Origin: Schaalia sp. JY-X169
GTDB taxonomy: Bacteria; Actinomycetota; Actinomycetes; Actinomycetales; Actinomycetaceae
Length of the DNA stretch: 64,000 nt
Reading direction: 5' to 3'
Assembly: GCF_014069575.1 (NCBI RefSeq)
Contig: NZ_CP059675.1
Location: 1,674,001-1,738,000 of the forward strand
Shown here: positions 26,092 through 34,432 of the stretch, piece after piece
Layout of the letters: every line of letters starts with the position of its first letter
Numbering within the stretch: position 1 is the first letter of the stretch
Translations under genes and position numbers: made by a program
Notes under the pieces: generated by a model
Told to the model about the DNA's origin: nothing
Database searches by the model: none
What the model saw: the letters and a program-made list of their open reading frames with translations, nothing else

Positions 26092-26716
26092 CCCCCCGAG
26101 TTCGCCGGTTAGCATCGAGCCTGCGAACAACGAAGATGCCGAGGCAATCGCACAACTATTCTCCGACGCGTTCGCGCCCGATCCAGTGTGGTCTGCGATC
26201 GTTCCCGGTGAACGATCACGGAGACGTGTTGTCAAGGCCGCGTTCAAATCGGAAATCAGAGCTGGTGGGCACAGGCACATCGACATCATTCGCACGGAGT
26301 CAGGGACCATATTGGGTGCGCTCAACTACATGCCCCCCGAAGGCACCGCACCTATCAAAACCCTTCCAGCTCGCGTTTTTGAGCGGGTTGCCGCGACACT
26401 TACGCCCTCGGGCAGAAGGGGTCGGACCCATGATGAGGCCGTACAATCACGTCGCCCAGCGCAGCCGCACTGGTACTTTCGGGATATCGTCACCGCTTCC
26501 GAGGCTCGAGGAAAAGGCATTGGCTCGGCCCTTTTGAAGAATCGTCTGGCCATCGTCGACGAAGATCCAATACCTGTCTTTCTTGAATCTACGACCGAGG
26601 GAAGCAAGCGGCTCTACGAGCGATACGGATTCGAACACATCGAGACTCTGACAGCAGTTCCGGGCGGGACCGTGTTCATTATGGTGCGTCCTGCGCTGCG
26701 CACCACTGTGGAGTAG
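26078..26716 (+). CDS. GNAT-family N-acetyltransferase with a possibly altered C-terminus
   Basis: The 212-residue GNAT fold shows NEDAEAIAQLFSDAFAPDPV at the N-terminus, YFRDIVTASEARGKGIGSAL (the acetyl-CoA-binding R/Q-x-x-G-x-G/A site) near residues 128-148, and LYERYGFEHIETL. It is coupled by a 14-bp overlap to the Cys-rich gene. The acceptor substrate is unknown; the layout resembles antibiotic or polyamine acetyltransferases. The last dozen residues after FIMVRPA appear to run into sequence belonging to the downstream binding-protein gene, so the natural stop codon may have been lost by a deletion. Confidence 0.85.
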   Translation: MSQSSPPSSPVSIEPANNEDAEAIAQLFSDAFAPDPVWSAIVPGERSRRRVVKAAFKSEIRAGGHRHIDIIRTESGTILGALNYMPPEGTAPIKTLPARVFERVAATLTPSGRRGRTHDEAVQSRRPAQPHWYFRDIVTASEARGKGIGSALLKNRLAIVDEDPIPVFLESTTEGSKRLYERYGFEHIETLTAVPGGTVFIMVRPALRTTVE

Positions 26717-27960
26717 CGACTGCCACGCCAGACCAGGCTGGTGAGGAATCTGGCGGCGGCGCGGCAGAAGGCGGCGGCGATGTCTCAGTCGTAACCTGGT
26801 GGGAGGCTGGCTCAGAGAAGATCGGCCTCGAAGCACTCGTTGAGGTGTTCGACACCCAGCATCCCGATTTCACATTCGTGAATGCTGCCGTGGCTGGTGG
26901 TGGCGGTTCACAAGCCAAACAGAAACTTGCAGCAGACCTAGCGGCACAGAACCCACCGGACAGCTTCCAGGCCCACGCTGGCGCGGAACTGTCTGATTAC
27001 ATCGATGCACTGCAGATCGAGGACGTGTCGTACCTCTACGACAAGTTCGACTTGAGAGAGGCCTTCCCGGCAACTCTGATCGATCGTCTGACTGTCGACG
27101 GCAAGATCTACTCGGTTCCGACGAACGTACACCGCGCCAACGTGGTTTGGGCAAACCCTGCCGTACTGGAAGAAGCCGGTATTGATCCGGCCCAGGTACC
27201 AGCTGATATCGACAGCTGGATTGCCGACATGGAGAAGGTCAAGGCTGCCGGCAAGATTCCGATCACCGTTGGCATGGCATGGACCCAGCTTCAACTTCTG
27301 GAGACGGTGCTCATGGCCGAACTCGGTGCGGATGGTTACACCGGTCTGTTTGACGGAAAGACCGCTTGGGACGGACCTGAAGTAACGGCTGCTCTCGACA
27401 AGTTCGCGACAATCATCGATCTCGCTGACAAGTCCTACCTCAATGAGGACTGGGAGCCGGCACTGAACCCAGTGCTCAGCGGAGATGCCGCTTACAACGT
27501 TATGGGTGACTGGGCGATTGCTGCCTTTGACGCCGCTGACAAGGTGTACGGCACCGACTACCTGGCATTCCCGGTTCCGGGAACTGAAGGCATGTTCGAC
27601 TTCCTTGCTGATTCATTCACACTGCCAGTCGGCGCGCCGAACGTAGCGGGCGCTGAAGCATGGATGGAGACCATCTCCAGCATGGAAGGCCAGATCACGT
27701 TCAACACCATCAAGGGTTCCATCCCTGCTCGCTCTGATCTGACCGCAGATGATATTGCTCTGTTCAGTGAGTACCAGCAGGACGCGATGAAGGCATTCGC
27801 TAAAGACACAATCGTGTCCTCGATTGCGCATGGGGCCGCAACGCCAGTTGCAGTCTCGAACGCAATGAATGACGCAGTCGCTAAGTTCTCGCAGGGCGCA
27901 TCCGATGTGGCCGGACTCCAAGCTGAGCTAACCGCTGCTGCCGCACCGATGAGCAACTAG
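26707..27960 (+). pseudogene. Glucose/mannose-type sugar-binding protein lacking start codon and signal peptide
   Basis: From the codon at 26707 the frame reads CGVATATPDQAGEESGGG and then DVSVVTWWEAGSEKIGLEAL, which looks like a mature lipoprotein starting at its lipobox Cys. The rest is a complete family-1 binding protein of the Thermus GlcBP/GtsA type (NAAVAGGGGSQAKQKL, NPPDSFQAHAGAEL, VPTNVHRANVVWANP). No ATG, GTG or TTG occurs between the upstream in-frame stop (26584) and GTG 26845, and the signal peptide is missing. The upstream DNA is the end of the GNAT gene. A deletion has probably removed promoter, start and signal sequence. Intact permease genes follow. An assembly join is an alternative explanation. 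Confidence 0.8.
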
Positions 27961-27994
27961 GCGCTGCGGACTACTCGGTTCGACTCACTAACCA

Positions 27995-28033
27995 GGTTTG
28001 GGTGGTGGCACCCCAGGTGTCACCACCCAAACC
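27995..28033 (+). promoter_or_regulatory. Intercistronic hairpin after the second binding-protein gene
   Basis: GGTTTGGGTGGTGGCAC pairs with GTGTCACCACCCAAACC in a 17-bp stem with one G-T pair and a 5-base loop. It ends 17 bp before the permease start at 28051. As at 3366-3399 and 31747-31783, it separates a binding-protein gene from downstream transport genes. Confidence 0.75.
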
Positions 28034-28050
28034 ATGAGCAAGGAACACAA

Positions 28051-28974
28051 ATGGCGACCAAATCACAGACGCGGCGTCGAATTCAATGGCGCAAAATCGG
28101 ACCCCCAATACTGTTGATCTCGCCCTCGGTAATCCTGGTCGGGGTCTTTGTCTATGGGCTCATCGCTGCAAACACTGTCACCTCGATGCGCGATGCACAC
28201 ACAGTTGCGCAGTACAACGGAGTGCGAGAGACGTCCTTCGTAGGCTTCGAGAACTACATCAATCTGTTCGGAAACGCAGACTTCCAGCATTCGCTTATCA
28301 ACCTGCTGCTGTTCACCGTCACTTTCCTTGTCGGCACCCTCATCCTCGGCTTCATATGGGCGTGGATTCTTGAGCGCCCCATCAAAGGTGAAGGTTTCTT
28401 CCGGTCAATATTCCTCTTCCCCATGGCTGTCTCCTTCATTGCCTCAGGTGTTGTGTGGAAGTGGCTGCTCAACTCAGGCGTGGATGACAACGCTAAGGGT
28501 CTCAACCGACTCTTCCAGATGCTTGGCTTAGACTTCCTCCAGAACTCATGGACTGCGAACATCACTTTCGGTGTTGTTGCTGTAGCGATTCCTGCGATTT
28601 GGCAGCTCTCCGGGTATGTCATGGCCCTGTTCTTGGCTGGATTCCGCGGCATCCCCGATGAACTCCGCGAAGCAGCGCGCGTTGATGGCGCGAGCGAATG
28701 GCAACTCTACAAGAACATCATTTTCCCGCAGTTGTCTGCAGTGGCACTGTCTGCCGTCATCATCATTGGACACATGGCTATGAAGTCCTTCGACCTGATT
28801 ATGGCTGTGACGGACCAGCGCACCTACTCAACCAAGGTCCCCGCAATTGACATGTACAACTTCATGACATCGGGGGACTACTCCAATGCGGCGGCAGTCG
28901 GAACAATCATGCTTGTTATTGTTGCTGCCCTTGTCGTGCCGTACCTGATTCACGACGCGAAGCAGAGGCGGTAA
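28051..28974 (+). CDS. Sugar ABC transporter permease (GtsB/MalF-like)
   Basis: The 307-residue inner-membrane protein has a basic N-terminus (SQTRRRIQWRK) and six helices, the first being ILLISPSVILVGVFVYGLIA. The EAA loop is DELREAARVDGASEWQLYKNI. AAGGA lies 11 bases upstream of ATG 28051. It belongs with the glucose/mannose-type binding protein upstream and the second permease 4 bp downstream. No ATPase is encoded, so an unlinked shared ATPase is expected. It may be transcribed only weakly if the operon promoter was lost with the binding-protein 5' end. Confidence 0.9.
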   Translation: MATKSQTRRRIQWRKIGPPILLISPSVILVGVFVYGLIAANTVTSMRDAHTVAQYNGVRETSFVGFENYINLFGNADFQHSLINLLLFTVTFLVGTLILGFIWAWILERPIKGEGFFRSIFLFPMAVSFIASGVVWKWLLNSGVDDNAKGLNRLFQMLGLDFLQNSWTANITFGVVAVAIPAIWQLSGYVMALFLAGFRGIPDELREAARVDGASEWQLYKNIIFPQLSAVALSAVIIIGHMAMKSFDLIMAVTDQRTYSTKVPAIDMYNFMTSGDYSNAAAVGTIMLVIVAALVVPYLIHDAKQRR

Positions 28975-28978
28975 GAAA

Positions 28979-29887
28979 ATGACAAATGCAACGATTGCTC
29001 TTGAAGAAGCTGCGGTGCTGGAACCGCCACAGCCTGACAAAAAGCGCAAGAAGATGGACCGCAGTGGGACAACTCCGCGTGTCACTGCATTCCGCTATGC
29101 GTTGTTGATCTTCTCCCTGGCGATGGTGCTGATTCCCGTCTACGTCCTCCTCATCACATCATTTAAGGGTTCTGCTGAAGCAGACCCGTCACGCACCTGG
29201 TTCCTGCCTGAGGTATGGCAGACACAGAACTGGGTGCGAGCGTGGGAGGCGTTGAAGGCACCTATCGGTCGTACATTCCTCCTGGTGATTCCTTCATCCA
29301 TCATTTCTGCATTCCTTGGATCCATGAACGGGTTTGTGCTGTCGCGGTGGAGGTTCCCCGGAGCGAATGTCGTCTTCACCCTGATCCTCTTCGGCATGTT
29401 CATCCCCTACCAGGCTGTGATGCTCCCGCTGATGAAGATGGTCCTGACAATGGGATTACCTTCGGGTATTCCCACGCTGATCCTCGCGCACGTTGTCTAT
29501 GGCATCCCGATCACTACACTGATCTTCCGCAACTACTACGAATCGATCCCGCAGGAACTGATTGAGGCTTCCCGCGTGGACGGCGCCGGGCTGTTGCGGA
29601 CGTACTTCTCTGTGGTGCTTCCGATCTCGATTCCCTTATTTGTTGTGGTTTTGATTTGGCAGTTCACTTCCGCATGGAACGACTTCCTCTTCGCCCTGTT
29701 CTTGACAAACACGAACACCGGCCCGGTCACCCTGTCGCTGAATAACCTGGCGCATGGGTCGATCATGGCCGACTATGGTGCTTCGATGGCTGGCGCGCTG
29801 ATTGCATCTGCGCCAACGTTGGTTGTGTACATCCTGCTCGGAAAGTACTTCGTTGGCGGGCTTATGGCCGGTTCTGTCAAGGGGTAA
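28979..29887 (+). CDS. Sugar ABC transporter permease (GtsC/MalG-like)
   Basis: The 302-residue protein has a charged N-terminal extension (PPQPDKKRKKMDRSG) before helix 1 (ALLIFSLAMVLIPVYVLLI). The EAA loop is QELIEASRVDGAGLLRTYFS and the C-terminus (FVGGLMAGSVKG) is typical of MalG-type permeases. It starts 4 bp after the previous permease, forming the second half of the membrane channel. Its transcript probably ends at the long hairpin 29987-30053. Confidence 0.9.
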   Translation: MTNATIALEEAAVLEPPQPDKKRKKMDRSGTTPRVTAFRYALLIFSLAMVLIPVYVLLITSFKGSAEADPSRTWFLPEVWQTQNWVRAWEALKAPIGRTFLLVIPSSIISAFLGSMNGFVLSRWRFPGANVVFTLILFGMFIPYQAVMLPLMKMVLTMGLPSGIPTLILAHVVYGIPITTLIFRNYYESIPQELIEASRVDGAGLLRTYFSVVLPISIPLFVVVLIWQFTSAWNDFLFALFLTNTNTGPVTLSLNNLAHGSIMADYGASMAGALIASAPTLVVYILLGKYFVGGLMAGSVKG

Positions 29888-29986
29888 GGAGTTCGCCTAC
29901 GGGAAGCGGGCGTGCGGGTAGGGGTTGTGCGGGAATTCCGCAGGGACAATCCTCACTTGCCACTTCAGCCGAGGCCCGCGGGACGC

Positions 29987-30053
29987 TAACTACACAGTTG
30001 TGGCGGGAATTGGGTTTGGTTTCAACCTGATTCCCGCCACAACTGTGTAGTTA
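29987..30053 (+). terminator. Perfect 24-bp stem-loop ending the gts-like operon
   Basis: Arm 29987-30010 (starting TAACTACACAGTTGTGG) is the exact reverse complement of 30030-30053 around a 19-base loop. AGGGTTT follows, but there is no real T tract. It lies 100 bp beyond the permease stop and before unrelated intergenic DNA. Confidence 0.75.
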
Positions 30054-30185
30054 AGGGTTTCTAGGTGCTCTGCACCCCTGCCTGCCGCACGCGCACGCAA
30101 TCAACCCGCACCCCTGCCTTCTGCACACGTGCGGTGCCTGCGGTGGAGGCTCAAGTGCCCACTCCACGACAGGGTGCGCTGGGTT

Positions 30186-30290
30186 TACGGAGCGACCTAG
30201 GACATACGGAGCTGGCTAGGCTCAGTTTGGCCTATTCTTACACCGTTATGCGAGCCTGGCCGGCTCGCTATAGCTTAACCAGCTCGATAA
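30186..30290. repeat. Large palindromic intergenic element, family 1 copy B
   Basis: CATACGGAGCTGGCTAGGCTC-type arm (30203-30223) pairs imperfectly with GAGCCTGGCCGGCTCGCTAT (30252-30271). The loop and right arm share CACCGTTATGCxAGCCT and CGGCTCGCTAT with copy A. TTTACGGAGCGACCTAGGA precedes it, a second half-arm as in copy A. Confidence 0.75.
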
Positions 30291-30299
30291 TGCGCCTGG

Positions 30300-30541
30300 G
30301 CCGTTGCGAAAAGGGCTGGCAGAAGGCAGCGAGACACTGACAGGGGTGCTGACACCAGGCGGCGGGGCATCGGAGGAGGTGACGGCCGGGTAGCGCCTGG
30401 CTTAGCGGGTGCCAGGCCGCGGGACAGTGGCGGCTGGTGCGGCTGGTAGAAGCGGAGTGGACAGTGGCGGCTGGGGCATATCTCCAACGGACCCCACCTG
30501 CATTCTTACTAGAACTTCTACGCATTCTACGCGACCACACG
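30300..30541. other. GC-rich non-coding stretch upstream of the arabinose operon
   Basis: I see no gene here. The stretch holds direct repeats of GACAGTGGCGGCTG (30423 and 30460 regions). Further left, at 30068-30140, CACCCCTGCCT is repeated. Short open frames across it are low-complexity and lack ribosome sites. It separates element copy B from the arabinose promoter region. Confidence 0.5.
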
Positions 30542-30613
30542 AGCGCTAACATTCCCAGATTGTTACCTTCTTGTGACCTTAACGGGTGGCGTGCACCACA
30601 TGTTAGCGCTAAC
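30542..30613. promoter_or_regulatory. LacI-type operators of the arabinose operon
   Basis: GTTAGCGCTAAC (30602-30613) is a perfect 12-bp palindrome with the central CG typical of LacI-family operators. A near copy, AGCGCTAACA (30542-30551), lies 60 bp upstream, about six helical turns away. TTGTTACC and TTGTGACC sequences between them could supply the promoter. A LacI-family gene ends the operon, making it the likely ligand-responsive repressor. Confidence 0.75.
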
Positions 30614-30682
30614 CTTACTGTCAGTGGGGCTCAAGATCCCCCCTGCGGAAACCAATGCCGCAGATTCTCGAGGAAGAGAGAG

Positions 30683-31720
30683 ATGCGTAAGAGCATTCGA
30701 AACGTATTCATGGCTGCCGCTGCTGGCGTGTCCATGGTGGCACTTGCAGCCTGCGGCGGCGGAGATGCCGGTACAACCGACACCGAAGAGTCCGGCGCAG
30801 AAGGCACCGACGTCGATACGTCGGCCGAGTGCCCAGCTGACCTGTCCGGCTTGACCGTCGGCTTCGTCGCAGTTGGCCCTGAAGGTGGCTGGCGTGACGC
30901 CAACGAAAACAATGTCCAGGCTGCGTTCAAGGAAGCCGGCGCCGACGTCAAATACGCAGGCACCGCAGACAATGACCAGGCCAACCAGCTCCAGGCATTC
31001 TCATCATTCGTTGACGAAGGCGTGGACATCATCCTGCTGTCCGCCACTGAAGCAACCGGTTGGGAAACTTCCCTGCAGGATGCTCAGGAAGCAGAGATCC
31101 CCGTTATCCTGATTGACCGCATGATTGACCCGGATGAGCCGGATCTCTACGTGCAGCGACTTGCCCCCAATAACGAAGAAGTTGCTGCCAATGCGGCCAA
31201 GTGGGCCAACGAGCAGTTCCCCGAGGGTGCAAACTACGTAGTTCTTGAAGGCCCTTCCGGCGTCTCAGTCGTGAACGAGCGCAACAACGGTTGGGATTCC
31301 ACGATCAACGACAACTTCACCAAGCTGGAAGCACAGACCGCAAACTGGTCAACCGAAGAGGGCAAGACAGTCCTCTCCTCGATGCTGAAGTCCCACAACA
31401 ACGACATCCAGCTTGTTTTCGCACAGAACGATGAGATGGGTCTTGGCGCCGTTCAGGCCGTTGAAGAAGCAGGTCTCAAGCCGGGCGAGGACGTCAAGAT
31501 CATCACGATCGATGGCACCAAGCCCGCCCTCGAAGCACTTGCCGAAGGCAAGCTCAGCCTGGTTGCGGAGTACAACCCCCTGTTCGGCGCTGACGCCGTG
31601 CAGACCGCCATCGCAACCCTCTGTGGTGAAGAAGTAGAGAAGAACTTCATTGTCCAGAGCGCCATCTTCGACAGCCCTGAGGCTGCAAAGGCCGCACTTG
31701 ATGCGGGACGCGACTTCTAG
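30683..31720 (+). CDS. Pentose ABC transporter substrate-binding lipoprotein (YtfQ-like)
   Basis: ATG 30683 follows AGGAAGAGAG. The 345-residue protein has a lipoprotein signal with lipobox LAAC (Cys24), an acidic Thr/Glu linker, then a type-I periplasmic-binding fold: LTVGFVAVGPEGGWRDANEN, ATEATGWETSLQDAQ, IPVILIDRMI, FAQNDEMGLGAVQAVEEAG, IITIDGTKPALEALAEGK. This matches the YtfQ/AraF-type binding proteins for furanose or pentose sugars. Gene order (binding protein, double ATPase, two permeases) is that of YtfQ-YtfR-YtfT-YjfF. Arabinose catabolic genes follow, so L-arabinose, possibly as furanose, is the likely ligand. Confidence 0.88.
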   Translation: MRKSIRNVFMAAAAGVSMVALAACGGGDAGTTDTEESGAEGTDVDTSAECPADLSGLTVGFVAVGPEGGWRDANENNVQAAFKEAGADVKYAGTADNDQANQLQAFSSFVDEGVDIILLSATEATGWETSLQDAQEAEIPVILIDRMIDPDEPDLYVQRLAPNNEEVAANAAKWANEQFPEGANYVVLEGPSGVSVVNERNNGWDSTINDNFTKLEAQTANWSTEEGKTVLSSMLKSHNNDIQLVFAQNDEMGLGAVQAVEEAGLKPGEDVKIITIDGTKPALEALAEGKLSLVAEYNPLFGADAVQTAIATLCGEEVEKNFIVQSAIFDSPEAAKAALDAGRDF

Positions 31721-31746
31721 TTCGTAGCGAGTTCTCCTAGGCATTG

Positions 31747-31783
31747 TGAAGTTGCCCCGAGGTTCTTCCTCGGGGCAACTTCA
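31747..31783 (+). promoter_or_regulatory. Intercistronic hairpin after the arabinose binding-protein gene
   Basis: TGAAGTTGCCCCGAGG pairs perfectly with CCTCGGGGCAACTTCA: a 16-bp stem with a 5-base loop, located 27 bp after the stop and 50 bp before the ATPase gene. There is no T tract, so partial termination or mRNA stabilisation is more likely than a full stop. Confidence 0.8.
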
Positions 31784-31832
31784 TGAGACTCCCTGACATT
31801 CCCAAACATCCAGACCTGCACCTGAGCGAGAA

Positions 31833-33365
31833 ATGATGAGCGAAACTGACCCAATCATCGAGATGAAGAACATCTCGGTCGAGTTCCCCGGGGTAAAGGC
31901 CCTCCAAAACGTCGACTTCCGTCTGCTACCCGGAGAAGTACACGCGCTAATGGGTGAGAACGGTGCCGGCAAGTCCACTCTCATCAAGGCGCTCACAGGC
32001 GTGAACACCCTTGCTAGCGGCACGATATACATGTCTGGCAAAGAGGAAAACTTCGATGGAACTGCCTCGGCTCAGGCTGCTGGTGTGTCAACCGTGTATC
32101 AAGAGGTCAACCTCCTCACCAATCTCTCCATTGGTGAAAACGTCATGCTCGGGCACGAAGTACGTGGACCGTTAGGTATCAATTGGAAGAAGACTAACCA
32201 GGAGGCCCGCACTGCGCTCGCCGCCCTGGACCTAGGCCACCTTGATCCACGTGCTCCCCTATCCTCTATCTCCATCGCACTCCAACAGCTTGTTGCCATC
32301 TCCCGAGCAATGGTCGTCAAGTGCAAGGTTCTTATCCTCGACGAACCGACCTCGAGCCTGGACGACAACGAAGTCGCCCAGCTATTCAAGGTGATCGATG
32401 GGCTGCGCAAGCAGGGTGTCGCTATCCTCTTTGTCTCACACTTCCTGGATCAGGTGTACGAAATATCCGACCGAATGACCGTTCTGCGCAACGGCAAACT
32501 GGTTGGCGAGTACCTAACAGCAGACCTTCCGAGGGTCGAACTGATCTCAAAGATGATCGGCAAAGATATGGGGGCTCTCCGCGAAGCCGAGCACCGACCC
32601 GCATCAACGATTCCCTCAGACCGCGGAACACCGAAACTGAAGGTGCTTGGCCTGGGCAGAAAAGGAATGCTCAAAGCAACCGACCTCGACCTCTACGCCG
32701 GGGACATTGTCGGGTTTGCTGGCCTCCTGGGTTCCGGCCGCACCGAGTTGGCCAAGCTGATCTACGGGGCTGACAAGCCTACCGAAGGTTCGATCGCCAT
32801 TGATGGCAGTGACACCAAGCTGTCGTCACCAGCGGTTTCCCTGAGCAAGCACATCGCCTACTCAACAGAGAACCGACGCGATGAAGGCATCATCGGAGAC
32901 CTGACGGTCCGCGAGAACATCATCGTTGCGCTGCAGGCGATCCGTGGCTGGACGCATCCCATTCCCCGTAAGGAACAGGATGCCCTCTGCGAGCGCTATA
33001 TAAAGGAGCTCGGCATCCGCCCGGCCGACCCGGAACGCATGGTGAAGAACCTGTCGGGTGGGAACCAGCAGAAGGTTCTCCTTGCCCGCTGGCTGGCCAC
33101 CAACCCTGAAGTACTACTCCTTGACGAACCCACCCGTGGCATAGACATCGGCGCGAAGGCCGAGATCATGGAAATCATCAAGCAGCTGGCCGCAGACGGT
33201 ATGGCCGTTGTGTTCATCTCCTCAGAACTCGGCGAGGTCGCAAGACTCTCAAACCGCATCCTGGTCCTCAAGGACCGCGCCCCACTAGAAACCATTGAAG
33301 ATACGAGCGACACCACCGTGGATTCCATCGTCAACATCATCGCCGGAGGAGGTGAAGCAGCATGA
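31833..33365 (+). CDS. Sugar ABC transporter ATPase with two nucleotide-binding domains (YtfR/RbsA-like)
   Basis: The 510-residue protein contains two ABC cassettes. First: Walker A GENGAGKSTLIKAL, signature-like region SSISIALQQLVAISRAM (degenerate, as usual in this family), Walker B KVLILDEPTSSL. Second: GLLGSGRTELAKLIYG (degenerate Walker A), LSGGNQQKVLLARWL signature and VLLLDEPTRGIDIGAK. This asymmetry is typical of RbsA/AraG/YtfR ATPases. ATG 31833 or ATG 31836 may be used. It overlaps the next permease by ATGA (33362-33365). Confidence 0.93.
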   Translation: MMSETDPIIEMKNISVEFPGVKALQNVDFRLLPGEVHALMGENGAGKSTLIKALTGVNTLASGTIYMSGKEENFDGTASAQAAGVSTVYQEVNLLTNLSIGENVMLGHEVRGPLGINWKKTNQEARTALAALDLGHLDPRAPLSSISIALQQLVAISRAMVVKCKVLILDEPTSSLDDNEVAQLFKVIDGLRKQGVAILFVSHFLDQVYEISDRMTVLRNGKLVGEYLTADLPRVELISKMIGKDMGALREAEHRPASTIPSDRGTPKLKVLGLGRKGMLKATDLDLYAGDIVGFAGLLGSGRTELAKLIYGADKPTEGSIAIDGSDTKLSSPAVSLSKHIAYSTENRRDEGIIGDLTVRENIIVALQAIRGWTHPIPRKEQDALCERYIKELGIRPADPERMVKNLSGGNQQKVLLARWLATNPEVLLLDEPTRGIDIGAKAEIMEIIKQLAADGMAVVFISSELGEVARLSNRILVLKDRAPLETIEDTSDTTVDSIVNIIAGGGEAA

Positions 33366-34432
33366 AGAACCTTCTGCGCAACCAACTGTTTTGGGCTGGC
33401 GCCGTCCTCCTTGGACTCATCGTCATCATCCTGCTCAACAACCAGAGTGCCAGCATCGCCTATACCAATGGCAGGCTAACCGGGCCCATCATCGACCTCT
33501 TCATTTTCGTTCCACCGATTCTAATGATCTCCCTGGGAATGACACTCGTCATAGCAACTAGCGGCATCGATCTCTCGGTTGGTTCAGTGATGGCGGTTTC
33601 TGGCGCCGTGGCGATGCAGTTCCTCGTCAACTCGCCCTCTCCATCCAGCGCGGGAGCGGCAATAGTCGCAGTGCTCTTGGCTCTCCTAGTCGGTGTGCTC
33701 TGCGGTGCCTTCTCCGGCTTCCTAGTCTCTGTCGTCCGCCTCCAACCCTTCATAACAACCTTGATTATGATGCTTGCGGGACGAGGCATTGCCAACATGA
33801 TTACCGGCGGCAAGAATGCCGCGGGAAACTCGACCTCATTCAACTGGATTGCACAGGGACGTGTTCTAGGGTTCCCCGTCGGCTTCCTCCTCGCGCTCGT
33901 GGTTCTGGCCATCTTGGTGCTGGTGGTTCGCAAGACGGCCCTCGGGCTTTCGATCGAGGCCGTGGGAATCAATCCACGCGCCGCGGAAATGGCGGGTATC
34001 CGCTCCGGACGCATCCTCTTCATTGTCTACGCAATCTCGGGTCTGATGGCCGCCATTGCCGGGGTGTTCGCCGTGTCTTACATCGGTACCGTTGAAGTCT
34101 CTTCGAGCGGCACGGGTTCCGGCATGGAAATGGACGCCATCCTCGCTGTTGTCATCGGTGGAACATCTCTTGCCGGAGGCAAGTTCAACCTGGGTGGCAC
34201 CGTCCTCGGCGCATTTGTTATCACAGCCCTCAACCAAGTAGTTGTCTACCTGGGTGTTTCCTCTGCAGCAGTGCCCGCATTCAAGGCTCTTGTCATCATC
34301 TTCATCTGTGTCCTTCAGGCACCCATGGTGCACGGATGGTTCTCCAGACCCGGTCGAGGATCAGATGGCTCAGCCCAAGAAGACAGGACGAACGAGGCCG
34401 GTCTCAACAACTCTAAGGTGGTTTCAGCATGA
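33362..34432 (+). CDS. Sugar ABC transporter permease (YtfT/RbsC-like)
   Basis: The 356-residue protein is of the RbsC/AraH type with about nine helices. It shows MTLVIATSGIDLSVGSVMAVSGA, the conserved block GGIDLSVG of the family, GLSIEAVGINPRAAEMAGI, and ILAVVIGGTSLAGGKFNLGG. Start and stop overlap both neighbours by ATGA, so it is translationally coupled to the ATPase and to the second permease. The C-terminal tail is charged and probably cytoplasmic. Confidence 0.92.
   Translation: MKNLLRNQLFWAGAVLLGLIVIILLNNQSASIAYTNGRLTGPIIDLFIFVPPILMISLGMTLVIATSGIDLSVGSVMAVSGAVAMQFLVNSPSPSSAGAAIVAVLLALLVGVLCGAFSGFLVSVVRLQPFITTLIMMLAGRGIANMITGGKNAAGNSTSFNWIAQGRVLGFPVGFLLALVVLAILVLVVRKTALGLSIEAVGINPRAAEMAGIRSGRILFIVYAISGLMAAIAGVFAVSYIGTVEVSSSGTGSGMEMDAILAVVIGGTSLAGGKFNLGGTVLGAFVITALNQVVVYLGVSSAAVPAFKALVIIFICVLQAPMVHGWFSRPGRGSDGSAQEDRTNEAGLNNSKVVSA

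Noticed and set aside
30437-30682. N-terminal extension of the arabinose binding protein
   Set aside because: It would precede the lipoprotein signal peptide and includes the operator region; ATG 30683 has a good ribosome site.
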